Of a DNA stretch of 62,393 nucleotides, positions 8,021-15,986 are shown in pieces. Under the pieces are notes generated by a model. The model did no database searches. It was not told the DNA's origin and was given only the letters and a program-made list of their open reading frames with translations. The translations under genes and the position numbers were made by a program. The stretch's first letter is position 1, and each line of letters starts with the position of its first letter. Source of the stretch: JBHHYR01 sp046757585 (GTDB lineage: Bacteria > Desulfobacterota > Binatia > HRBIN30); NCBI GenBank assembly GCA_046757585.1, contig JBHHYR010000002.1:1-62393 (forward strand), read 5' to 3'.

Positions 8021-9790
8021 TCAGTCGATGGTCCCGCTGGCGACGACAAACGTCCCGGTTCCGTTCGGAGAGTCGATTGTCACAACCACCGACGTCGACT
8101 GAGGCGGATCCGTATCAGCAGGGTCTGCGTCCGCCACCACGAACTGGAACAGCGTCAAGCCACCCACCAATTGGTTGAAGGAGTGGCCGTCGGGGATGGT
8201 GATGTCCGCGCCGACTACGTCACCCCCGTTTGCCGTGATTGAGACTGTCGAGCCGCCCACGAGGGGATTCAGGAGGTCGTCATGCACTTCCAAAGTAAAT
8301 GCTTGCGACCCCCCTTGCGGGACGGCGAAAGTGGTGGGACTGGCTGCCGGCGTGACGAGGCTGCCAGAAAACGTGATGGCAGTCGTTCCCGACACGAAGA
8401 TGTTGTTGTCCCACACGCCCGTGGTGCCTTGACTGTCCCAGATTCCGTCCAGCGAACCGGCATCAACGAACAGCTCAAATGCGGTGCTGGTGTCGAAGGC
8501 GCCGTTGCAGAGCGGGCTCGGAGGCGTGATCGGACATCCCACGTCAGCGGGCGGCAGCGGGCGGAAGTCTATGAACGGCTCGAGCACGTCGTCCGTGAGG
8601 ACAGTATCGGTTCCCGAGCCAACACAGGGGGGCGTGCTCGTTCCCTCACAGTCGAAACGGCCATTGCCGTTGTTGTCCAGGAACGCTTCCTCACCGCGGG
8701 TGAAGGCGAGAACGGTTACAATCCCGCTTGGAGGCACAGTACCTTCCGACAAAAGGGTTGCCGTTGCCACCCCGGTAGAGTCGGTTGTGGTCGGATTGAC
8801 CACGCTCGCCGCGTTAGTGATGAATGAGACCGAGGTGCCGGGGGGGACGGCGTTCCCAAAGCGGTCGTTGACAAACACCGATATCGTATCTTGAAGGCCG
8901 AAAGTGACACGCCCCGCGATGTTCCGGACCGCCGGAGCGAGGCTGAAGTGATTGACCGCCGGCGGGGCACCTAGAATGCTCACGACCTGGGAATCGACAA
9001 AGATGTCGGGAGTTCCGTCGCCATCGCTGTCAGCCATCGCGGTGACCCGCACCGTCGTCGCGCGGGTGCCACTTGTGAGGGTCGTGCGTACGAACCCGTT
9101 TGGATCCGTCGTCGCGGCGACTGGATCAAGGATCTCAGATCCGCTTCCCGTGAGTTTGAACTGCACGGGGGCACCGGCAATCGGATCACTGCGGGTGTTG
9201 CTTGCTTGAAAAGTCAGCGTCGATTGTTCCGGCAGTCCCGAACCCCTGACGCCGATTTGTGATGGGTCCGCGCTGACGAAAGCGATCGAGCCCAAGGCCA
9301 AAGTTGGCGTGATGGTTGGTGACTCGGTCGGCGTCGGGGTGGGCTGGCCAGTGGGAAAGGGAGTAACCGTTCGCGTGCTGGTTGGTGTCCGTGTGGCGGT
9401 GCCCGTCGGGGTGATTGTAGCGGTTGGTGTTGGTCGTGTGTCTGGCAGGGTGATGGCTCGCACGTCCTCAACGAAATCCCCGGCCGCTGTCTGCACGCGA
9501 GCGCGGACAGTCACGGTGGTTCCTTGCAGGCTTTGCACATACTTGATGCACGACAAGGCGTCGCCTGGCTGCGGTACCACGGTGAAGCTGACGGTGCACG
9601 GCTGGGGCTCGTTCGTGAAGCCCGGGCTCGTGACAGATACACCGGCGACCGGACCCACCAAGCTGAACTCTACCGGAACGCCATCACCGACGACGACACC
9701 GGCGGCGTCGGTCACCACAGCGCCCAGTACGCTCGTGAAGGTCCCGTCACCATTATCGCTCCGCTGGTTCACGATCAGGTCCAGTTTCAC
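8021..9790 (-). repeat. Second copy of the internal ~600-residue module
   Basis: This protein-level repeat matches about 9960-11950. Both copies begin with a 'N.RS.DN.DGT' Ig strand, continue through 'IGVRGSGLPEQSTLTF', 'VSILG.PP', 'NI.GRVTFGL.D', a calcium-type 'NGNG..D' block and a final 'VVGGSTV/LVGGSTV' domain. Offset between the copies is about 1860 bases. Confidence 0.65.
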
Positions 9791-12700
9791 GAACGCCGCA
9801 CCGGGAGTGGGCGCTCGTGTACTCGTCGGCGTCGGCGTATTCGCGGGAGGTAACGTGGCCGTCAACGTTGGCGTCGGTGTCTGTGTCGGGACCATGGTGG
9901 CACTCGGTAGAGCTGTGGGGGTTGCAGTGGGAGCGGCGAGGAAGGTGATCAAGCTCTGCACGGTCACCGACCCATTGCCGCCGCCCGGCAGCGAGCCAAG
10001 ATCGGAGTTCACCGTCACAACCACAGCATCAGTTTCAGGTTGTGACGCGTCGGCTACCTTGTCCACAACTGAGAACTGGAACCGGTTGACACCGTCGATG
10101 ATGTGATCGTTCGTCTGCGCGTCCGCGAGCGTGAAGCTGCTGATCCCTGCCACGCGCCCTCTCGTGCCTTCGACAGAGACGGCAACAGTCGACCCCCCCA
10201 CGATCGGGTTGCCCACGCCCGGGTTGCCGACTGGGTCGGGATTGTCGCTGACGATGAGCGTGAAGTCGCGTGCGCCGCCGGCCTCAACAGGACCAGACTC
10301 CGCCGCGAGCAGCACAACACTGGTTGGTCCGGAGAAAGTCGTGCAGATGGTGTCGAAGACAACGAGCTGATCGCTGCACGTCGGTACACCCATCCCCTGA
10401 TCAGCGTCGAACACGCCGTTGCCGTTGAGATCGATGAAGTCCTCATCGTTGTCGTGGACCCCGTCGCAGTTGGTATCATAGAATGGTTCCGGCACGTTCA
10501 GCAGCGTATCGTCGGCATCGCACACACCGTTGCCGTTCAGATCGGTGAAGGGGCGTTCACCCCGTGTGGTTGCCAGGCTTGCGACGATGCCGTTTGCCGC
10601 GATGGGCTCCTGCAAGATCAACGTTGCGGTGGCTTGTCCCAGCGCATTCGTGGTGGCTGGATTCGCGATGGCCCCGCCCTGGGTCGTAAAGGTGACCGCA
10701 GTTCCTGGGGGAACCGGGTTCCCGAAGCGGTCTGCCACGAAAGCCGTGATCTGATCCTCCAGGCCAAAGGTGACGCGTCCGGAGATGTTGTTGAATTCGT
10801 GCGCCAGGCTGAAATTCGGTTGTGAGGGTGGTCCACCCAGGATGCTGACCGGAGTCGAACGTGTGACCAGGTTGATCGTGGGCGTCACAACCTGGGCAGT
10901 GACCTGTGCACTCAGGGCCCGTGCACCGCTGGTCAACGTTACCTGTGCCCTACCGCTTTCGTCTGTGACCGCTTGATTCGGCGCGATGGTTTCGTCTGCG
11001 ATCTTTGCCAGCGAGAAGTTGAGGGCAATGCCGGGCAAGGGGGTACCGACAGAGTCAGTGACTTCAAAGGTCAAGGTCGATTGCTCCGGGAGCCCCGAGC
11101 CGCGCACCCCGATCGTGGCCGGTTGGGCTCCCACAAACCGGATCGCGGCGGGTTCGGCGGTCGTCCCTGGCGTCGGCGTACCGCCTCCCGCGCTAACGAT
11201 CGGTACCGAGATATTCGTAATTTGAAGCCCGCCGCCGGCGACACGCAAGCTCGCACTGCCCGAAGGAGTGCCAGCAGGGATGATCAAGGTGGCAGCGGCT
11301 TCGCCATCCTCGTTCGTCAACACCGAGCGATCAATGGTGCCAACGGTCGTGGTGAACCGCACCCGCACGTTTTCAACGGAGTTCAGCTCGCTGTCGAAGG
11401 CTGTCACTCGGACGATAGCCAGCCCGTCCGAGTCGCTGGTCACGGAGACCATGGGGGGGCTGACATGTGCCTGCAAGTCGAGGAGGCGGCCGGGGAGGGT
11501 GAGCGCTCGTCCGCTCAAGCTGCTTACCACAGCCCCAACCGAGGCACGCACACGCACCTCACTCGCCTGCTGGAGGATTGGATACCGGAGGCATGTGATC
11601 GCAGTCCCCGGCTGCGGCGAAACCGGAATGCCGGTTTGCACGACGAATTGCGAAACATCGCATGGCGGTATCCCGTTGGTTGTCGAGTTGCTGCTGATGG
11701 CGACGTTGCGTGATGGGTCGGTGTCATCCTCGCTACAGGTGCCGCCGCTACACTCGGCGTCGGTGGCACAGGGCTGGCCATCGCTAGTGCCGCCGGCACA
11801 GACGCGGCGCGCCAACACTTCGAAGAACACCGGCGTGCCGTCCTCGACGGTATTGCCCTGTGCGTCAGTGACGACCGCACTGACGGTCGTCAACAGGGTT
11901 CCATCGTTGTTGTCTACGGAGCGTGAGTTGATCGTCAAGCCGATTCGGCTCACGGGCCCGGAAGTCACGGTGACGACGACCTGTTGTTCAGTCAAGGGCG
12001 AGGGAACGCCGTCGACCGTGGTGTCAGTGCAGGCGGCCACGGTCACGGGACCAGTCTGTGGTCCACTGCGTACCTGGATCACTGCAAAACCTGCCCTGTC
12101 GGAGACGGACACCGGATCGTCAGGTTGACACAGCGTTGTGGGGACAGGGGTGGGGCTACCACTCGGCGTCGGCGAGGTTGGTGGCAGGATGACAGCCCCT
12201 GGGGCACTCTGAGCCGTCACCACGTGGTAGTGGACACGCACGCCTGCCAGCGGATTCCCGTTGTTGTCGAATACCCGGCCGATGATGGAGGCCAACTCCG
12301 TACCGCCAGTTCCAGCTGCCTGGATCCGTGTTGGGCTCGCTCCCAGAGTGACGCCAGCTGGTTCACCCGGCGGAACGCCTGGATTGATCGGACCCGGGCC
12401 CACACGCCCCGCAACGACGTTGATTTTCGTTGAACCGCTCACACCGCCGGCCAGGGCGCTCACGGTATATTCCTGCTCTATCGCCCCGATAGGGATCTGG
12501 AGCACAGACATGGCGATCCCAGCCTCCGAGCCTGTTACCCTAGTTCGGTCGATGAGTGGGCTCGCCTTGCCGACCGGTGTGACAAACAATACATCAATTC
12601 CGTTGATCGGCTTGTTGTCCGCGTCAAGGACCGCAGCGGTGACGTTGATCGTACCGCCGGACTGGCTGCCGACGGTCGCCGGGTCAGCCTGCAGGACCAC

Positions 12701-13579
12701 TGAAACCACCGGTTTCGTGCTGACACCAGAGACGATGTTGACGTCGACATTGCCAACCTTGTCGCACGCCAGGGCCGACACAGTGAGGGTTCCGAATGTG
12801 GAGTTCGGCGGGATAGTCAGCCGCGTTGAAGCGTGACCTGGAAGGTCACCATCGGTTCCGGTTGTCTTCACAAGTGGATTGAAGCTGGCAATTCGTGGCT
12901 TCACGTCGAACAGCACGTTGATGTTGGACACCGGCAAATTGTTGGAGTCGAACACCACCGCCGTTATTTGTGGGGTTCCACCGGCCTGGCTGCTGACATT
13001 GAAGGTGTCGGTCTGCACAATGATCGTTTGCACATCGCTACACGGCTGGGGAGTGGGCGTGGCCGCCAAGGAACCAGTCGGTGTCGCCGTGCCAGCGGAC
13101 GGGCCACTCACGATGACCGTCAGGACGGCCGACAGCCCTTCGAACTGCGGGCCCGTGGCAGTCACCGTCAATGCAAACCTTCCGCCCGCGACAGCGCGTA
13201 CGGAGCCCGATAGCAAGCCACTTTCTCCGGTGACGCCCATCCCGCCCTGAGGCGACAACACTTGCAGACCCGCTCCGCTCACCACGCTGATCGGTTGGTT
13301 GGCTGCCGGCTGGCCGGTGGAATCGGTCAGTGTCACGCTGAAGGTTGCCGCTTGACCTGGGACCAGACTGACATCTGCCACCTCGAGTGTGATCGTACCG
13401 GCCGTGGATGTCTCGGTTCTCTGATTGCGAGTCGAGCCGGCCCGCAGAGGCGTCGGCGATGGTGATGGCCGCACACCTTGCGGTGCGGCGCCACTCCCGC
13501 CACCACCACCGCAGTTGGTCGTGACCAACGTCAGGCCGACAATCAGCCCCCACCTCAACCCCGTCATCTGGCGCCCCAT
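8021..13579 (-). CDS. Giant Ig-like (Big-domain) repeat lipoprotein, 1852 aa
   Basis: Start ATG 13579 is set by GGAGG seven bases before it; an in-frame ATG 12 codons upstream is less likely. The N-terminus is a lipoprotein signal with lipobox 'TNCGGGGG', so the mature protein is a cell-envelope lipoprotein. The body is a chain of invasin/intimin-like Ig folds ('VTDAQGNTVEDGTPVFF', 'DRFGNPVPPGTAVTF'). Thr/Pro-rich linkers lie near 9300-9430, 9800-9940, 12140-12190 and 13045-13100. Calcium-type loops 'DLNGNGVCDADD', 'DTNCDGVHDNDED' and 'DNNGNGRFD' occur near 10380-10560 and 8640-8690. A module of about 600 residues is present twice (about 11950-9960 and 9790-8021). Likely an adhesin or surface scaffold. 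It sits in line after pilMNOPQ-aroKB. Confidence 0.8.
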   Translation of the reverse strand: MGRQMTGLRWGLIVGLTLVTTNCGGGGGSGAAPQGVRPSPSPTPLRAGSTRNQRTETSTAGTITLEVADVSLVPGQAATFSVTLTDSTGQPAANQPISVVSGAGLQVLSPQGGMGVTGESGLLSGSVRAVAGGRFALTVTATGPQFEGLSAVLTVIVSGPSAGTATPTGSLAATPTPQPCSDVQTIIVQTDTFNVSSQAGGTPQITAVVFDSNNLPVSNINVLFDVKPRIASFNPLVKTTGTDGDLPGHASTRLTIPPNSTFGTLTVSALACDKVGNVDVNIVSGVSTKPVVSVVLQADPATVGSQSGGTINVTAAVLDADNKPINGIDVLFVTPVGKASPLIDRTRVTGSEAGIAMSVLQIPIGAIEQEYTVSALAGGVSGSTKINVVAGRVGPGPINPGVPPGEPAGVTLGASPTRIQAAGTGGTELASIIGRVFDNNGNPLAGVRVHYHVVTAQSAPGAVILPPTSPTPSGSPTPVPTTLCQPDDPVSVSDRAGFAVIQVRSGPQTGPVTVAACTDTTVDGVPSPLTEQQVVVTVTSGPVSRIGLTINSRSVDNNDGTLLTTVSAVVTDAQGNTVEDGTPVFFEVLARRVCAGGTSDGQPCATDAECSGGTCSEDDTDPSRNVAISSNSTTNGIPPCDVSQFVVQTGIPVSPQPGTAITCLRYPILQQASEVRVRASVGAVVSSLSGRALTLPGRLLDLQAHVSPPMVSVTSDSDGLAIVRVTAFDSELNSVENVRVRFTTTVGTIDRSVLTNEDGEAAATLIIPAGTPSGSASLRVAGGGLQITNISVPIVSAGGGTPTPGTTAEPAAIRFVGAQPATIGVRGSGLPEQSTLTFEVTDSVGTPLPGIALNFSLAKIADETIAPNQAVTDESGRAQVTLTSGARALSAQVTAQVVTPTINLVTRSTPVSILGGPPSQPNFSLAHEFNNISGRVTFGLEDQITAFVADRFGNPVPPGTAVTFTTQGGAIANPATTNALGQATATLILQEPIAANGIVASLATTRGERPFTDLNGNGVCDADDTLLNVPEPFYDTNCDGVHDNDEDFIDLNGNGVFDADQGMGVPTCSDQLVVFDTICTTFSGPTSVVLLAAESGPVEAGGARDFTLIVSDNPDPVGNPGVGNPIVGGSTVAVSVEGTRGRVAGISSFTLADAQTNDHIIDGVNRFQFSVVDKVADASQPETDAVVVTVNSDLGSLPGGGNGSVTVQSLITFLAAPTATPTALPSATMVPTQTPTPTLTATLPPANTPTPTSTRAPTPGAAFVKLDLIVNQRSDNGDGTFTSVLGAVVTDAAGVVVGDGVPVEFSLVGPVAGVSVTSPGFTNEPQPCTVSFTVVPQPGDALSCIKYVQSLQGTTVTVRARVQTAAGDFVEDVRAITLPDTRPTPTATITPTGTATRTPTSTRTVTPFPTGQPTPTPTESPTITPTLALGSIAFVSADPSQIGVRGSGLPEQSTLTFQASNTRSDPIAGAPVQFKLTGSGSEILDPVAATTDPNGFVRTTLTSGTRATTVRVTAMADSDGDGTPDIFVDSQVVSILGAPPAVNHFSLAPAVRNIAGRVTFGLQDTISVFVNDRFGNAVPPGTSVSFITNAASVVNPTTTDSTGVATATLLSEGTVPPSGIVTVLAFTRGEEAFLDNNGNGRFDCEGTSTPPCVGSGTDTVLTDDVLEPFIDFRPLPPADVGCPITPPSPLCNGAFDTSTAFELFVDAGSLDGIWDSQGTTGVWDNNIFVSGTTAITFSGSLVTPAASPTTFAVPQGGSQAFTLEVHDDLLNPLVGGSTVSITANGGDVVGADITIPDGHSFNQLVGGLTLFQFVVADADPADTDPPQSTSVVVTIDSPNGTGTFVVASGTID
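9960..11950 (-). repeat. First copy of the internal ~600-residue module
   Basis: Partner of the module at 8021-9790. It holds two calcium-type loops rather than one and is preceded by a Cys-rich insertion (about 11716-11810) with the pattern C..GxPCxxDxxCxGGxC. Confidence 0.6.
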
Positions 13580-13611
13580 GAAAATGCCTCCTCGGATTGC
13601 GCTGCCCGTCT

Positions 13612-14268
13612 TCACGGCAGACCCGCCGTGGTGCCGGAGGACGGGCAGTTGTCAAAATCGTCGAACCGAACGACATAACTGGTGCTGGTCTTGAACGATT
13701 GGTTCACGTCTGATCCGAAGAAGGTGACCGCCAGGTTCAATGTGCCCGGGAGAATCTGTGCCTTGCGGTCGAAATCTACCAGCAGGATGCCGTTGATTGT
13801 GGTCTCGCTACGGAGACAGGACCCGGTTACCCCGGTAGCGCCTCCGCTGCAGTCGGCGTCCAGCGCGCACGGCCTGGCGTCAGTGTCGCACCTACCACCC
13901 TGCACGTTGCCGTTGAGGACCCCGTTGAACACCTTCAACGAATCCGGCAATCCGCTCTTCGGTCCGAAGTCGACGGTGTAGCGTTCGAGGCGGATATCGG
14001 CCCCTTGTTCGTTGCGAAAAACACCGTTGACTGTTGTCTCGGTGAACGGCTCGAAAACCGGGTTTCCGTCCGCGTCTATCGAGCACAGCTCCTGCATGAT
14101 GTCCACTTCGCCGCTGCTCGGGCGGACGGAATCGGCCTGGGTGATGCCGCTCCCGTCGAAGCCGAGGAAACGCAACACCAAGCGATTTCCACTCGTCGAC
14201 CCACACCCCATCAACGCCAACAATATGACCGCTCGCATCCCCATCGCGGTTCCGTACAGCCGCCGCAT
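13612..14268 (-). CDS. Small lipoprotein, 218 aa
   Basis: N-terminal signal ending in lipobox 'LALMGC', giving a lipid-anchored protein. GGAGG five bases before the ATG fixes the start. The mature part is beta-rich and contains 'DTDARPCALDADCSGG', a Cys motif nearly the same as one in the giant Ig-like protein encoded 33 bases downstream. No known enzyme motif. Shared motif, strand and spacing suggest the two lipoproteins work together at the envelope. Upstream it follows aroB with a 29-base gap. Confidence 0.7.
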   Translation of the reverse strand: MRRLYGTAMGMRAVILLALMGCGSTSGNRLVLRFLGFDGSGITQADSVRPSSGEVDIMQELCSIDADGNPVFEPFTETTVNGVFRNEQGADIRLERYTVDFGPKSGLPDSLKVFNGVLNGNVQGGRCDTDARPCALDADCSGGATGVTGSCLRSETTINGILLVDFDRKAQILPGTLNLAVTFFGSDVNQSFKTSTSYVVRFDDFDNCPSSGTTAGLP

Positions 14269-14297
14269 GAAACCCTCCTCTTTCGGACGACGATCAC

Positions 14298-15413
14298 TCA
14301 GTGTGCCGCAAGCTCAGCGATCTCGTGAGCTGTCAGGTCCTCGAATCGCGTTTGTCCCACATCCTCGACGCACACAAACTTCACCTTGCCAGCCGCTGCT
14401 TTCTTGTCGCTCTCCATGGCCGATTCCAGCCGCGGCCAAGTCACCTCGCGCGGCAGTTCCACGGGCAGTCCGCTACGCTTCAGGAGCCCTACGAGACGTT
14501 CCATCGTTTCTGGCGTGCAGTACCCACGAGCACTGGAAATCCTGGCAGCAAATGCCATGCCTGCTGCGACAGCTTCCCCGTGAAGGTAGCGCTGGTACGC
14601 CGTTAGACTTTCAATCGCATGCCCGATCGTATGACCAAAGTTCAGGATCGAGCGATAACCGGCTTCCCGTTCGTCGCGGTGTACCACCATTGCCTTCAGG
14701 GCGCAGCACCGGCGTACGATGGCACGGAGCAACTCCTCATCCAGAGCGAGCAGCCGGTCTAGCTCCTGCTCGATGAGCGCGAACAGCTTGGAATCAAGGA
14801 TGACGGCGTACTTGATGACTTCGGCCAAACCGGCGACGAACTCTTTGCGCGGCAGCGTGTGCAGGACATCGAGATCGGCGAGGACGAGGCGAGGCTGATA
14901 GAACGCTCCAATCAAATTCTTGCCAGCAGGATGATTGATGGCGGTCTTGCCACCGACGCTGGAGTCAACCTGCGCCAGCAGTGTTGTCGGCAGCTGCACG
15001 AAGGGGACACCCCGGAGAAAGGTGGCTGCGGCAAAACCACTCAAATCCCCCACCACCCCGCCGCCGAGCGCCAGAATTGGAGAGCTGCGCTCCAGGTGTG
15101 CAGCCACCAAGCGATCGTACACGAACGTTAGCCACGTCAGGTTTTTGTGCTCTTCTCCGTCAGGGATCATGATGCTGGTGGTCTCGAAGCCCGCTTCCCG
15201 CAGCGAGGTGATGACACGGTCGAGATAGAGGGCGCCGACGGTTGGATTGCTGACGATCACTGTCCGGCGGGCAGCACCGAGTGCCGCGAGACGCGACCCG
15301 ACCTCGTCCAAGAGATCGCGCCCAATGACAATGGGGTAGGAGCGATCCCCCAGCTCAACGATGATCGTTTCCAGCTGTCGTTCGGGCGGCTTCTGCGCCG
15401 CACGCGATCTCAC
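14298..15413 (-). CDS. aroB: 3-dehydroquinate synthase
   Basis: Second shikimate-pathway enzyme: converts DAHP to 3-dehydroquinate using NAD and a divalent metal. 371 residues, normal length. Motifs: 'LALGGGVVGDLSGFAAATF' (NAD-binding), 'FVQLPTTLLAQVDSSVGGKT' (substrate site), 'AEVIKYAVI' with the metal-binding Glu, and 'RSILNFGHTIGHAIE' with metal His residues. The start is GTG in a GTGA overlap with the aroK stop, so the two genes are translationally coupled. Confidence 0.95.
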   Translation of the reverse strand: MRSRAAQKPPERQLETIIVELGDRSYPIVIGRDLLDEVGSRLAALGAARRTVIVSNPTVGALYLDRVITSLREAGFETTSIMIPDGEEHKNLTWLTFVYDRLVAAHLERSSPILALGGGVVGDLSGFAAATFLRGVPFVQLPTTLLAQVDSSVGGKTAINHPAGKNLIGAFYQPRLVLADLDVLHTLPRKEFVAGLAEVIKYAVILDSKLFALIEQELDRLLALDEELLRAIVRRCCALKAMVVHRDEREAGYRSILNFGHTIGHAIESLTAYQRYLHGEAVAAGMAFAARISSARGYCTPETMERLVGLLKRSGLPVELPREVTWPRLESAMESDKKAAAGKVKFVCVEDVGQTRFEDLTAHEIAELAAH

Positions 15414-15931
15414 GTCTGCACCCCCTCGCTGGGTGTTCGGCGCAGGAAGGCGAGGATCTCTTCTAGGACGGCTGTAGCGCTGCGGTCCGATGTATCGATC
15501 GTCACGTCAGCCCGAGCGTATACGGGCGCACGCTCAGACATGAGCTGGCGCACGCGCGTGCCCGGCTCACTGCCTAGTAGCGGGCGAGTGTCATTCGGAG
15601 CGGTGCGTCGTAGGATGACGTCGATGTCGGCGGTCAGGCAAATGATCGGTCCTGCGGCATGCATTCGTTCATAGTTGGCCTGGTCGACAATGGCGCCGCC
15701 ACCGGTGGCGATGACCGCGTCCTGTCGGACTGTCTCGGCGATCACGCGTCTCTCGATCCGACGGAAATACGGCTCGCCTTTGGTCGCGAAGATGGACGCG
15801 ATGGAGGTTCCCTCCAGCTGCTCGATACGATGATCCGTGTCAATGAACGGTTTGTGCAGACGCGCCGCCAGCAGTCGCCCGACGGTGGTTTTCCCCGTTC
15901 CCATGAAGCCAGTGAGGATCACGCTCATCAT
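15410..15931 (-). CDS. aroK: Shikimate kinase
   Basis: Phosphorylates shikimate at the 3-OH with ATP. 173 residues from ATG 15931, the usual size; a longer frame would run back into the pilQ end. P-loop 'GFMGTGKTTVGRLLA', shikimate-binding 'FIDTDHRIE', 'RRIERRVI', 'ATGGGAIVD' and the adenine/lid segment 'TAPNDTRPLL' are all present. The pilMNOPQ-aroKB order is a classic arrangement. The gap to pilQ is 55 bases with no clear terminator, so the genes probably form one operon. Confidence 0.95.
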   Translation of the reverse strand: MMSVILTGFMGTGKTTVGRLLAARLHKPFIDTDHRIEQLEGTSIASIFATKGEPYFRRIERRVIAETVRQDAVIATGGGAIVDQANYERMHAAGPIICLTADIDVILRRTAPNDTRPLLGSEPGTRVRQLMSERAPVYARADVTIDTSDRSATAVLEEILAFLRRTPSEGVQT

Positions 15932-15986
15932 CACCGCCGGGCCTCTGCCGCGTCGTGGCACCGTCTCATCGCGTGGCGTGTCCCGA

